DNA of 11,619 nt from DATKYV01 sp035528275 (GTDB lineage Bacteria; Acidobacteriota; Terriglobia; UBA7540): the NCBI GenBank assembly GCA_035528275.1, contig DATKYV010000209.1:1-11619 (forward strand). Direction: 5' to 3'. The notes under the pieces are model-generated. The model was not told the DNA's origin. It worked only from the letters and a program-made list of their open reading frames with translations, and did not search any database. A program made the position numbers and the translations under genes. Positions 1-5,987 of this stretch are shown piece by piece (positions within the stretch are counted from its first letter, which is position 1; each line of letters begins with the position of its first letter).

Positions 1-43
1 GTACCTGGAGCGAGGTACTCTCACAGTCCGCATCTGCATGGCA

Positions 44-62
44 ACACTCTACCTCAGAGTGT
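44..62. repeat. Short inverted repeat (7-bp stem, 5-nt loop)
   Basis: ACACTCT at 44-50 and AGAGTGT at 56-62 are perfect reverse complements separated by five bases. The element lies about 115 bases past the stop of the truncated ABM-like gene on the minus strand. It could be a weak hairpin ending that transcript, but no T-run follows on either strand, so a terminator role is only a guess. Nothing else was recognised in 1-176. Confidence 0.35.
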
Positions 63-176
63 CACCCATCATTCTGGACGAGTACAGACTATTGAGCTGG
101 GATTTCCGTTCTCATTTCCCAGCCGACCGGTAACATATACCTGACCACCTCTGAATGCGATGGTCCAGGCAGGTTT

Positions 177-395
177 TCAGTGCTTGGTGCCTCTAGCGCA
201 AATTCCTCCCGCGCTCTCCTTTTGATCCCAAAGGCTTAAGGAGAGTGCTTTCGTTCCGTTAGGGAAGGTGAAGGCGAGAAGGCCCCGAAAGTCCTTTTCC
301 TTTCGGAACAGCGGGATAACTCCCTGCTCGAAAGTCCTGGCAAGCTCCACTTCACAACCAGGCTTCACTTTGATGAAAACTGCTCGTGCGAACAC
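177..395 (-). pseudogene. Truncated ABM-like (antibiotic biosynthesis monooxygenase fold) small protein
   Basis: A minus-strand frame of 72 codons that I recognise as the first two thirds of a roughly 100-residue dimeric alpha/beta-barrel (ABM-like) protein common in soil bacteria. The diagnostic stretches are FARAVFIKVKPG at residues 2-13, GVIPLFRKEKDFRGL at about 25-39 and ALSLSLWDQKESA at about 50-62. I chose the GTG at 395 because GGAGG lies six bases upstream and family members start at this point. After WDQKESA the frame drifts into GGICARGTKH and stops, so the last helix and strand are missing. In a neighbouring frame just past the break a possible LKT remnant can be read, which suggests a small deletion plus frameshift; this alignment is weak. 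Known members are of uncertain function, and enzymatic activity is not implied. It could still be expressed as a short protein, but a decaying gene is more likely. Confidence 0.5.
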
Positions 396-401
396 GTCGC
401 T

Positions 402-406
402 CCTCC
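402..406 (-). promoter_or_regulatory. Ribosome binding site deciding the GTG start at 395
   Basis: GGAGG on the minus strand (positions 406 to 402) lies six bases before the GTG at 395-393. It favours this start over the upstream in-frame one at 452, which would add 19 residues unlike anything in the family. Confidence 0.5.
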
Positions 407-736
407 CCTGACATACGCCTCCCACCAGATCCCGCCTGGCAGCTCGAGGCACTCTTCTTATACCCTGGCGGTAATCCGCGTGTCAGTTCAGTCCTGCTCA
501 CCCGTTTGGTCAAAATTGCTCAGGCCGGTTAATGAGGGGGTAGTTCCAGGTGGGGCCGGTCACGAGTTGCGGGGGAGCCAGAATCCTCCGCTTTGCATCC
601 GTGCCCGAGTCCGAATGCCGGAGTGTAGCGAGCAGTGAAGACGAGACACCCAACAGCAGCCATGTTTGGGGGTCAGCATCGCTCTCCAATGACTTCGATG
701 ATTACAGCGTTGAGCGAGTTTCCGACAGGCACAGGA
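407..736. other. Intergenic stretch with no recognised gene
   Basis: About 330 bases between the stop of the GH130 gene and the ABM-like remnant. Short frames exist on both strands, for example a 44-codon minus-strand ATG frame starting near 662, but none has a good ribosome binding site or resembles a known protein. No strong hairpin followed by a T-run was seen after the GH130 stop at 737, so where that transcript ends is unclear. Confidence 0.5.
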
Positions 737-2191
737 CTATTCCATCGCGGCCAACACTTTGTCGAGCGACACCGTGGCGAACGTTGTAGCGTAGTCGGAC
801 ATCCCGTAGGGAACAATGAGCTGCCCGCCGTGCAGGAGGCTGCCGCAGGAGTAAACGACGTTGGGGACGTAGCCTTCGCGCTCGTCTTTGTTGGGCTTGA
901 TGAGTGGCTCACGCAGGCGGCCAATGACTTTGGTCGGGTCGTCACGATCGAGCAGGAAGGCGCCGATGCAATATTTCCGCATCGGACCCACGCCATGACT
1001 GATCACGAGCCAGCCGGCTTCGGTTTCGATCGGCGAGCCGCAAGTGCCCAACTGGATGAATTCCCACGGGAACGACGGCTCCAGGACAAGCTGCTTGGTG
1101 TACCAGAAATGCAGATGATCGGAGAACATCACGTAGATGTTTTCGGCGTCCTGCCGGCCCAGCATCGCGTAGAGCCCCTTGATCTTGCGTGGGAAGAGCG
1201 CCATGCCTTTGTTCTCGACAGCCGGGCCATTCAGCGTGATGAATTTGAAATGAAGGAAGTCGGAGGTTTCGAGGAACTGCGGCAGGATCATTCTGCCGTC
1301 GTAAGCCGTGTAAGTGGCGTAATAAGTCCGCGTGCCGTCCTCATTTAGAAAAACAACAAAGCGGGCGTCTTCGATCCCGTTGCTCTGCGAGGGTGTGGCG
1401 GGGAACAACACGCGTTCGGACAAACGTGAGTCCGGCGCAAATTGCACTTCGTAATTCGATTGGGCCAGCATCAAGGTTTCCCTGGCAACGCTTTGGGGTT
1501 CTTGGTAAGGTACCTGGAGCTGTTTCACGGCGAGACTGACGCTGGTGCGCAGTTCTTCCAACGTGAATGCGTCCCCCAAGCCTTTGAGAACCTGCTGGTT
1601 GAAATCGCCCACCAGACCGAGTTCCTGAAGCTTCCGCTCGAACAGGCGCTTCTCGTAAGTCACGTTGGGCACTTGCATCGGCTCGATGCTGTAACGGGTT
1701 GGCGCGTCGATCCTGATGTTGTTGTTGGCGTCCAGGAGTCCGGTGCGAAAGGTGATCGAGGAAATGTGTCCTTCGGCCGTGGCCCGCAGGCTCAGAATGA
1801 AGCGCAGTGAGCCGGGCGGGAGGTCCGACTGATCCGGGTGCGGCACGATGGAGGGATTGAACAACGCCGCGGCTTCGAGTGAAAACTCGTGAGTGAAATA
1901 TCCGCCAAGCAACAACTCCCGTTCTTCGGAGAGTCTCTGGCCATTGAGCAAATAGGGTCGGACCTCGTCAAACTGCCGCTTGAGGAACTCGCGGACCTTC
2001 GGGTGGCGTTCACCAAATTCGGAGCGCACCTGCTCCAGCAGCACATGGACTTCGCTTTCGGGAAGAGCCATGACTCGCGCGCAGATTTTGACGGCGTGCT
2101 GCTCGCTCATGGGGCGAAACGGCCGGGCCAGCACACGCGTGCGGTCCGGAAGCAACGTGACGGTGGTACGTTTGACGTTGATGGTTTTCAT
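737..2191 (-). CDS. GH130-family beta-mannoside phosphorylase or hydrolase (PH1107-type glycosidase)
   Basis: A 484-residue protein of the GH130 five-bladed beta-propeller family, whose members phosphorolyse or hydrolyse beta-mannosidic bonds. Residues 1-100 form an N-terminal segment seen in the longer members. The propeller region begins around FNPSIVPHPDQ (111-121) and GHISSITFRTG (141-151). Other landmarks are GIEDARFV (272-279, the family's ED-R region with the likely general-acid aspartate), KGMALFPRKIKG (328-339), GTCGSPIETEAGWLVISHG (382-400) and YVPNVVYSCG (441-450). No signal peptide is visible, so it should be cytoplasmic. It begins 13 nt after the stop of the glycosyltransferase gene and has no clear Shine-Dalgarno, so translation is probably coupled. 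The pairing suggests it remodels or recycles the product of that transferase. The phosphate-binding residues that separate phosphorylases from hydrolases could not be assigned with certainty, and the exact substrate is unknown. Family assignment is confident; activity is inferred. Confidence 0.88.
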   Translation of the reverse strand: MKTINVKRTTVTLLPDRTRVLARPFRPMSEQHAVKICARVMALPESEVHVLLEQVRSEFGERHPKVREFLKRQFDEVRPYLLNGQRLSEERELLLGGYFTHEFSLEAAALFNPSIVPHPDQSDLPPGSLRFILSLRATAEGHISSITFRTGLLDANNNIRIDAPTRYSIEPMQVPNVTYEKRLFERKLQELGLVGDFNQQVLKGLGDAFTLEELRTSVSLAVKQLQVPYQEPQSVARETLMLAQSNYEVQFAPDSRLSERVLFPATPSQSNGIEDARFVVFLNEDGTRTYYATYTAYDGRMILPQFLETSDFLHFKFITLNGPAVENKGMALFPRKIKGLYAMLGRQDAENIYVMFSDHLHFWYTKQLVLEPSFPWEFIQLGTCGSPIETEAGWLVISHGVGPMRKYCIGAFLLDRDDPTKVIGRLREPLIKPNKDEREGYVPNVVYSCGSLLHGGQLIVPYGMSDYATTFATVSLDKVLAAME

Positions 2192-2204
2192 GGGATGATC
2201 GGGG

Positions 2205-4484
2205 CTACAAAGCTGGCTCGTCGAACGCCGTGATGGTGTTTTGCATGAGCTTCATTTCTGCCAGCGACAGAAGGAAGGCCAGCGTCGATTCTGCTCCCTG
2301 GTTCCCGTTGACTCGGTCCACATGCAACGCATCGCGGCAGCCGCCGGTCTTGGAGGAGTACACTTCCAGCCCCAGATCATTCCAGCCGAGGAACCAGTCG
2401 AAGGCGCGATGGGCCTGTTTGTACCACCAGGAGTCCGAGGTGGCCCGGTATGCTTCGAGGCAGGCCGACACCATCGCCTGCGCCTCGATGGGCTGCTGGT
2501 CGAAATTGGCGCGTGTGCCGCCGCGCCGATAAAATCCGTTGCTGCCAACAGGCCGGAAGTGGCCATTCTCAGGGGTTTGCACTTCCTCCAGCCAACGCAA
2601 CGCCTTCAGGCCTCGTTCAAACACCCTTTGTTGTCCAGTAGCACGCCCGCTGAGAATCAGGGCGTGCGCCAGCTTGGCATTGTCGTAGGCCAACTCCTCT
2701 TCAAACCAGGGCCAGTCCGGCTGGGCGGCCTTGTCGAAAAGCTCCATCAGCCGCGCCGTAAGCGCCTCGCGGGTTTGGTTGACCAGACGGTCACCGCTCA
2801 GCCGCCGCAGATATTCGTGAATGCCAATGAGGGTGAACGCCCACGCCCGTGGCGAAGTGAACTCCGTCACCACCGGCAGCGCTCGCGCGAAGAGTTGTCC
2901 GGCCATGATCTGAAAACTCCCGTCCGGCGAACGCCCCACGCCCAGGCCCAGCGCCCAGAGCGCCCGGGCGTGACAATCTTCAGACCCCTGGTCATCGAGC
3001 CAGCGCCGATCGAAACTCAGATGGTTGTGGAACCGTTTCGTTTTGAGATCGAATGCGTGATTCAAAAAGGCCGCGTAAGTTGTGGCCAGCGTTAGCACGC
3101 GCTCCGGTTGTTCTTCCAACTCGTCGAGGAGCACGGCGAGAATGAATGCCCGGGCGTTGTCGTCCGTGCAGTAGCCTTGGGAAAAATCGGGCACGGAGAA
3201 AATGGCGTGCTGGAAAATGCCGGTCGAATCGGTCATGCGCGAAAGATGGTCGAGCTTCAATTCCGGCAACCCCCGCGGCCGCTGGTCGAGCGTCTTCGTG
3301 GCAAAGATCTTTCGAGACAACACCGCCCCCTGGAGCCGCGCCAGCTCGAAGGAGCGCATGTAGAGCCGCGCCGCGTTGCTCCACACCATTTCGCGGCCCA
3401 GCTTGTAAGCATTTTTGCGGATGGCGTTCCGGCGCGTCGCGTCGCGCAGCAAGTCGATCACCTCGCCAGCGATGGCCTTGGCGTCGCCGAACGGCACCAG
3501 CACTCCCCGCTCTTCCGCAAGCAATTCGGCAGCGTGCCAATACGGCGTCGAGACCACAGCCTTGCCCGCGCCAAACGCGTAAGCGAGTGTCCCCGACGTG
3601 ATCTGAGCTTCGTTGAGATAAGGCGTAATGTAAAGGTCCGCCGCGCCAATGAACTCCTTCAGTTCTTCGAGTTCAACGAAGCGGTTGTAGAAGATGACGT
3701 TCCTCTCGACTCTGTTCTTCTTGGCGAGGATTTCGAGGCTGAGACGGTAGGCCTCGCCTCGCTCGCGCAACTCGTTCGGGTGGGTGGCGCCCAAGACGAT
3801 ATAAACAACTTCGGGGAACTCCGCCAGGATGTGCGGTAGGGCGTGGAGCACATGTTCAATGCCCTTGTTCGGCGAAAGCAGTCCGAACGTGAGCAACACG
3901 ACCCTCCCCTCCACGCTAAACTGGTCCTTGTAATAATTCGGATCGACGAAGGGTATGTCGGGAATGCCATGCGGGATGAGATCAATCTTGGCCGGTGGCG
4001 CCTGGTAAACCTCCTGCAACATCTGCTGTCCCCGCTGGGTCATGACCACCAGCCGGGTCGAGCGCGCGATCAATTCCTGCATCACGCGACGCTGCTCGGG
4101 GGTCGGCTCGCGCAGAAGGGTGTGGAGCGTTGTCACGACGGGCATTTTCAGTTCGCGCACCAGCGCCAGCACGTGGCTGCCGGCCGGCCCGCCAAAAATC
4201 CCAAACTCGTGCTGCAGGCATACAATATCCACGTTGCTGATGTTAATGAAGTCTGCCGCACGCTGGTAGGACGTCAGATCCTGCTCCTCAATCTCGAAGC
4301 GAACTACGTCCGGATACTCGTAGCCGCCCTCGATGTCATTGACCGGCACCGCGAAGCACTGGCCTTGGGGGTGCTCCGCTGCCACGGCCGCAAGCAGATC
4401 GGTTGTGAACGTGGCGATGCCGCACTTGCGCGGCAAGTAGCCGCCGAGAAACGCGACCCTTCGAATCTTAGATTCTGTTTCCAC
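2205..4484 (-). CDS. GT4-type glycosyltransferase fused to a C-terminal helical-toroid-like domain
   Basis: A two-domain protein of 759 residues from the GTG at 4484. Residues about 7-385 are a GT-B glycosyltransferase of family GT4: the N-terminal Rossmann half opens with VAFLGGYLPRKCGIA (10-24) and contains LQHEFGIFGGP (90-100); the donor-binding half has FGLLSPNKGIEHVLHALP (200-217) and NEAQITSGTLAYAFGAGKAV (291-310). The usual second glutamate of the GT4 EX7E motif is absent: leucine follows E292 at the expected spacing. Residues about 412-745 are rich in repeated helices with conserved-looking acidic and aromatic patches (YCTDDNARAF, SEDCHARALWALG, WPWFEEELAYDNAKLA, NFDQQPIEAQ, NQGAEST), as in (alpha/alpha)6 six-hairpin carbohydrate enzymes; its role is not known. 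No membrane segment was seen. A longer frame opens at a GTG at 4577, but its extra 31 residues are unlike the family and contain a TATAAT box. It is the first gene of a unit with the GH130 gene. Donor and acceptor sugars are unknown. Confidence 0.85.
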   Translation of the reverse strand: METESKIRRVAFLGGYLPRKCGIATFTTDLLAAVAAEHPQGQCFAVPVNDIEGGYEYPDVVRFEIEEQDLTSYQRAADFINISNVDIVCLQHEFGIFGGPAGSHVLALVRELKMPVVTTLHTLLREPTPEQRRVMQELIARSTRLVVMTQRGQQMLQEVYQAPPAKIDLIPHGIPDIPFVDPNYYKDQFSVEGRVVLLTFGLLSPNKGIEHVLHALPHILAEFPEVVYIVLGATHPNELRERGEAYRLSLEILAKKNRVERNVIFYNRFVELEELKEFIGAADLYITPYLNEAQITSGTLAYAFGAGKAVVSTPYWHAAELLAEERGVLVPFGDAKAIAGEVIDLLRDATRRNAIRKNAYKLGREMVWSNAARLYMRSFELARLQGAVLSRKIFATKTLDQRPRGLPELKLDHLSRMTDSTGIFQHAIFSVPDFSQGYCTDDNARAFILAVLLDELEEQPERVLTLATTYAAFLNHAFDLKTKRFHNHLSFDRRWLDDQGSEDCHARALWALGLGVGRSPDGSFQIMAGQLFARALPVVTEFTSPRAWAFTLIGIHEYLRRLSGDRLVNQTREALTARLMELFDKAAQPDWPWFEEELAYDNAKLAHALILSGRATGQQRVFERGLKALRWLEEVQTPENGHFRPVGSNGFYRRGGTRANFDQQPIEAQAMVSACLEAYRATSDSWWYKQAHRAFDWFLGWNDLGLEVYSSKTGGCRDALHVDRVNGNQGAESTLAFLLSLAEMKLMQNTITAFDEPAL

Positions 4485-4496
4485 AAGTCTGTTTGT

Positions 4497-4502
4497 ATTA
4501 TA
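4497..4502 (-). promoter_or_regulatory. Candidate -10 box (TATAAT) for the GT4-GH130 unit
   Basis: A perfect TATAAT on the minus strand, standing out in GC-rich surroundings. Transcription would start near 4490, only about six bases before the GTG at 4484, giving a nearly leaderless message or pointing to another start. The -35 at 17-bp spacing (GTGCGA) is poor. It supports a glycosyltransferase start downstream of 4502 rather than at 4577. Confidence 0.4.
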
Positions 4503-4713
4503 CCCTGTCCCCGCAAGACTCGCACTGTCGAACCGAGCGCATTCGAGCGCAAGACCACGCAAAGCAGAGAGCTGCACGGGCGTGACTATCCACCAGGGGA
4601 GTGACGGCGAATCGGAGTTCGCCCGGCGCGTTCCGGAAAAAATCTATACGCCGCTCTCGTCTTGGCACGAGCCGTGAAGTTTAGGTATCGCGTGAAAACC
4701 TCTTGCTCCGAGT

Positions 4714-5546
4714 GTGCAGGGTCACTTGCCTCAAATCCTGGCCTCACCGTGCGCCGCGGTAGACACGTTGCCGACGATTCCTGCCGTCGGCCAGGGCACG
4801 GCTCTCGAGCGGCGGGTGGCGGTGAAAGTGATTCATGACGACCTGGTAGGTAGCGCGGAGGCAGCGGAACGCTTCCGGCGGGAAGCCCGCGCGGTGGCCA
4901 GCTTTGCCCATCCCAACGTGGTTACGGTTTACGATTTTGGCGCGGCGGCGGACACCCGCGCCTTTCTGGTAATGGAACTGCTGGAAGGCACCACGTTGCG
5001 CAAAGAGCTTCGCCGGCAAAAGCAGTCGACACCGCCCCGCACGGTCGAGATCCTGCGTGGCGTCTGTGCTGCGGTGGACGCCGCGCATCACCGGCAGTTG
5101 GTCCACCGGGATCTCGAACCCGAGAACATCTTACTTTCTCGCGGAGAACCGGGCGAAGTCCCCAAGGTGTTGGACTTTGGCGTTGCCAAGTTTCTCCCTG
5201 CTGCCGCCCAGGGGACCGCTGACACCCAAGCACCGCGCTGGTAGGAACCTTGGCTTATATGGCGCCCGAGCAGTTGCGCGGCCAGCCGGTTGAACCAGCC
5301 TGGGATCTGTGGGGGCTGGCGGTGATAACGTATGAAATGTTGGCCGGCGCACACCCCTTTGCCGGGGCAACAGGAGCGGATTACAGTGCCGTGCGCATAG
5401 GACCGTTCACGCCGCTGACCGCGCATCTGCAGGAAGCACCGACCCGCTGGCAGGAATTCTTCGCTCGTGTCCTAGCCCTCGAAACCGCGCGGCGCCCCAA
5501 CTCCGCGCATCTGTTCTTCTCTGAACTGGAACGGGCGTTGTCCTAG
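4714..5546 (+). pseudogene. Decayed Ser/Thr protein kinase (Hanks type), frameshifted
   Basis: A bacterial Ser/Thr kinase catalytic domain read in two frames. The first frame (4714-5243) carries RRVAVKVIHDDL with the VAVK lysine at residue 38, the alpha-C region ERFRREAR (52-59), a hinge region LVMELLEGTTL, the catalytic loop HRDLEPENILL (131-141) and VLDFGVAKFL (152-161). It then runs into a stop at 5244. The second frame continues from about 5226 as PSTALVGTLAYMAPEQLRG and on to ELERALS at 5546. The two frames join in register if one C is added to the CCC at 5225-5227. Other damage: no glycine-rich loop precedes VAVK, with the text jumping from AVGQG directly to TALERR, and HRDLKPEN has become HRDLEPEN. 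No membrane segment or sensor domain follows. It is the only convincing plus-strand gene and is divergent from the glycosyltransferase. A CxxC (SCSEC) in another frame from 4692 might be a remnant zinc-ribbon N-terminus. The frameshift alone could be a sequencing error, but the three defects together favour a pseudogene. Confidence 0.82.
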
Positions 5547-5588
5547 CCGGCCGCGGAAATGCCCCCCCTTCAAAGCCACAGCGGGTAG

Positions 5589-5620
5589 CCACGACGAATG
5601 GGTCTTTGCATTTGTCGTGG
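5589..5620 (+). terminator. Hairpin after the kinase remnant (12-bp stem)
   Basis: CCACGACGAATG at 5589-5600 pairs with CATTTGTCGTGG at 5609-5620 over 12 bp, with one G-U wobble and an eight-base loop. It lies 42 bases past the kinase stop, the right place for a terminator. Only a weak T-rich stretch (CTCTTAATG) follows, so it is not a classic intrinsic terminator. Confidence 0.45.
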
Positions 5621-5640
5621 GCTCTTAATGAGGAAAAACC

Positions 5641-5665
5641 CACGGCGAGAAGTGCGCTCGCCGTG
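5641..5665. repeat. Perfect 9-bp inverted repeat, GC-rich
   Basis: CACGGCGAG at 5641-5649 and CTCGCCGTG at 5657-5665 are perfect reverse complements with a seven-base loop. The hairpin lies 21 bases after the previous one. No T-run follows on the plus strand. It may be a second part of a tandem termination region or a recombination-type repeat; function unknown. Confidence 0.45.
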
Positions 5666-5687
5666 CCCACCGGAGGTGTCGCCGCCC

Positions 5688-5730
5688 TTGACACCAATCT
5701 CGAAATATTCTAGGCTATACTGTAGCCTAG
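5688..5730 (+). promoter_or_regulatory. Orphan promoter/operator-like element with 8-bp palindrome
   Basis: A consensus -35 hexamer TTGACA lies at 5688-5693. Downstream, CTAGGCTA (5710-5717) and TAGCCTAG (5723-5730) form a perfect inverted repeat with a five-base centre, and TATACT (5716-5721) inside it matches the -10 consensus at five of six positions. The spacing between the hexamers is 22 bp, longer than the normal 16-18, so either a regulator must distort the DNA or the promoter is degenerate. A symmetric site over a -10 box is typical of a repressor operator. The only downstream candidate gene is the short ORF at 5762. Confidence 0.4.
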
Positions 5731-5761
5731 CATGCAAGCGAGGCGGCGAGGAGGGAGAAGG

Positions 5762-5860
5762 GTGAAGCAGCCGACGTCGCCATTGGAGCGCGCGAGCGGA
5801 GGGCCACGAGACTTTTTTTTGGCAAAACAAAGCCAGGAAGTTGTTGAAAACACAGGCTAG
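5762..5860 (+). CDS. Possible 32-codon ORF, unknown or remnant
   Basis: GTG at 5762 is preceded by GGAGG at 5750-5754, seven bases upstream, and by the promoter/operator-like element at 5688-5730. The frame begins VKQPTSPLERASGG and stops at TAG 5858-5860. Its middle crosses a run of eight T at 5813-5820, where a slip would change the frame, so it may be the start of a formerly longer gene. In one alternative frame past the T-run the text reads KARKLLKTQARASP before a stop. I recognise no family, and there is no evidence beyond position and ribosome binding site. Confidence 0.22.
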   Translation: MKQPTSPLERASGGPRDFFLAKQSQEVVENTG

Positions 5861-5880
5861 GGCTTCGCCTTGACTCCAAG

Positions 5881-5909
5881 AACAAACCTAAAACAAACCG
5901 AAACAAACC
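5881..5909. repeat. Three AACAAACC direct repeats
   Basis: AACAAACC occurs at 5881-5888, 5892-5899 and 5902-5909, with start-to-start spacing of 11 and 10 bases, close to one DNA turn. The tract is A/C-rich and clearly different in composition from its surroundings. Function unknown. Confidence 0.55.
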
Positions 5910-5950
5910 TGAGATGAAGCCCAGGCCATCAGTCCCCTTCCCTGCTGCCC

Positions 5951-5982
5951 GCCGCGCTGGGCGTTCGCCACCCAGCGGCGGC
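5951..5982 (-). terminator. GC-rich hairpin just after the acsA stop
   Basis: CGCTGGG/CCCAGCG pair perfectly around a nine-base loop (5962-5970), and GCCG/CGGC extend the stem after one bulged G, giving 11 bp in 5951-5961 and 5971-5982. It begins six bases past the acsA stop on the minus strand, which suits a terminator or 3'-end stabiliser of the glc-acs transcript. No T-run follows, so intrinsic termination is uncertain. Confidence 0.45.
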
Positions 5983-5987
5983 TCGCC

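Larger units (their letters stand above)
5547..5987. other. Intergenic region rich in inverted repeats, no established gene
   Basis: About 440 bases between the kinase remnant and the convergent acsA stop. It holds three candidate hairpins, an orphan TTGACA with an adjacent 8-bp palindrome, a possible 32-codon ORF with a good ribosome binding site, an eight-T homopolymer at 5813-5820 and three AACAAACC repeats, each listed separately. No protein family was recognised in any frame. Confidence 0.5.

Noticed and set aside
1..18. GTACCT...AGGTAC 6-bp palindrome at the left edge
   Set aside because: Six base pairs with a six-base centre is expected by chance in a window this size, and nothing nearby gives it a role.
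674..717. Possible TCGCTC/GAGCGA hairpin after the GH130 stop
   Set aside because: The stem is only six base pairs, the loop is long and there is no T-run.
635..1348. 237-codon plus-strand frame
   Set aside because: Mostly antisense to the conserved GH130 C-terminus, with no ribosome binding site of note.
1510..1520. The 11-mer GTACCTGGAGC, also at 1-11
   Set aside because: A single shared 11-mer, one copy inside the GH130 gene; flanks do not match, so chance is the best explanation.
2241..4604. Plus-strand frames of 284, 243 and 253 codons
   Set aside because: All are antisense to the glycosyltransferase and show mirrored, low-complexity composition without a family match.
4662..4692. Possible TTGGCA/TAGGTA promoter for the kinase
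   Set aside because: The spacing is too short (14 bp) and the -10 match is poor; not distinguishable from background.
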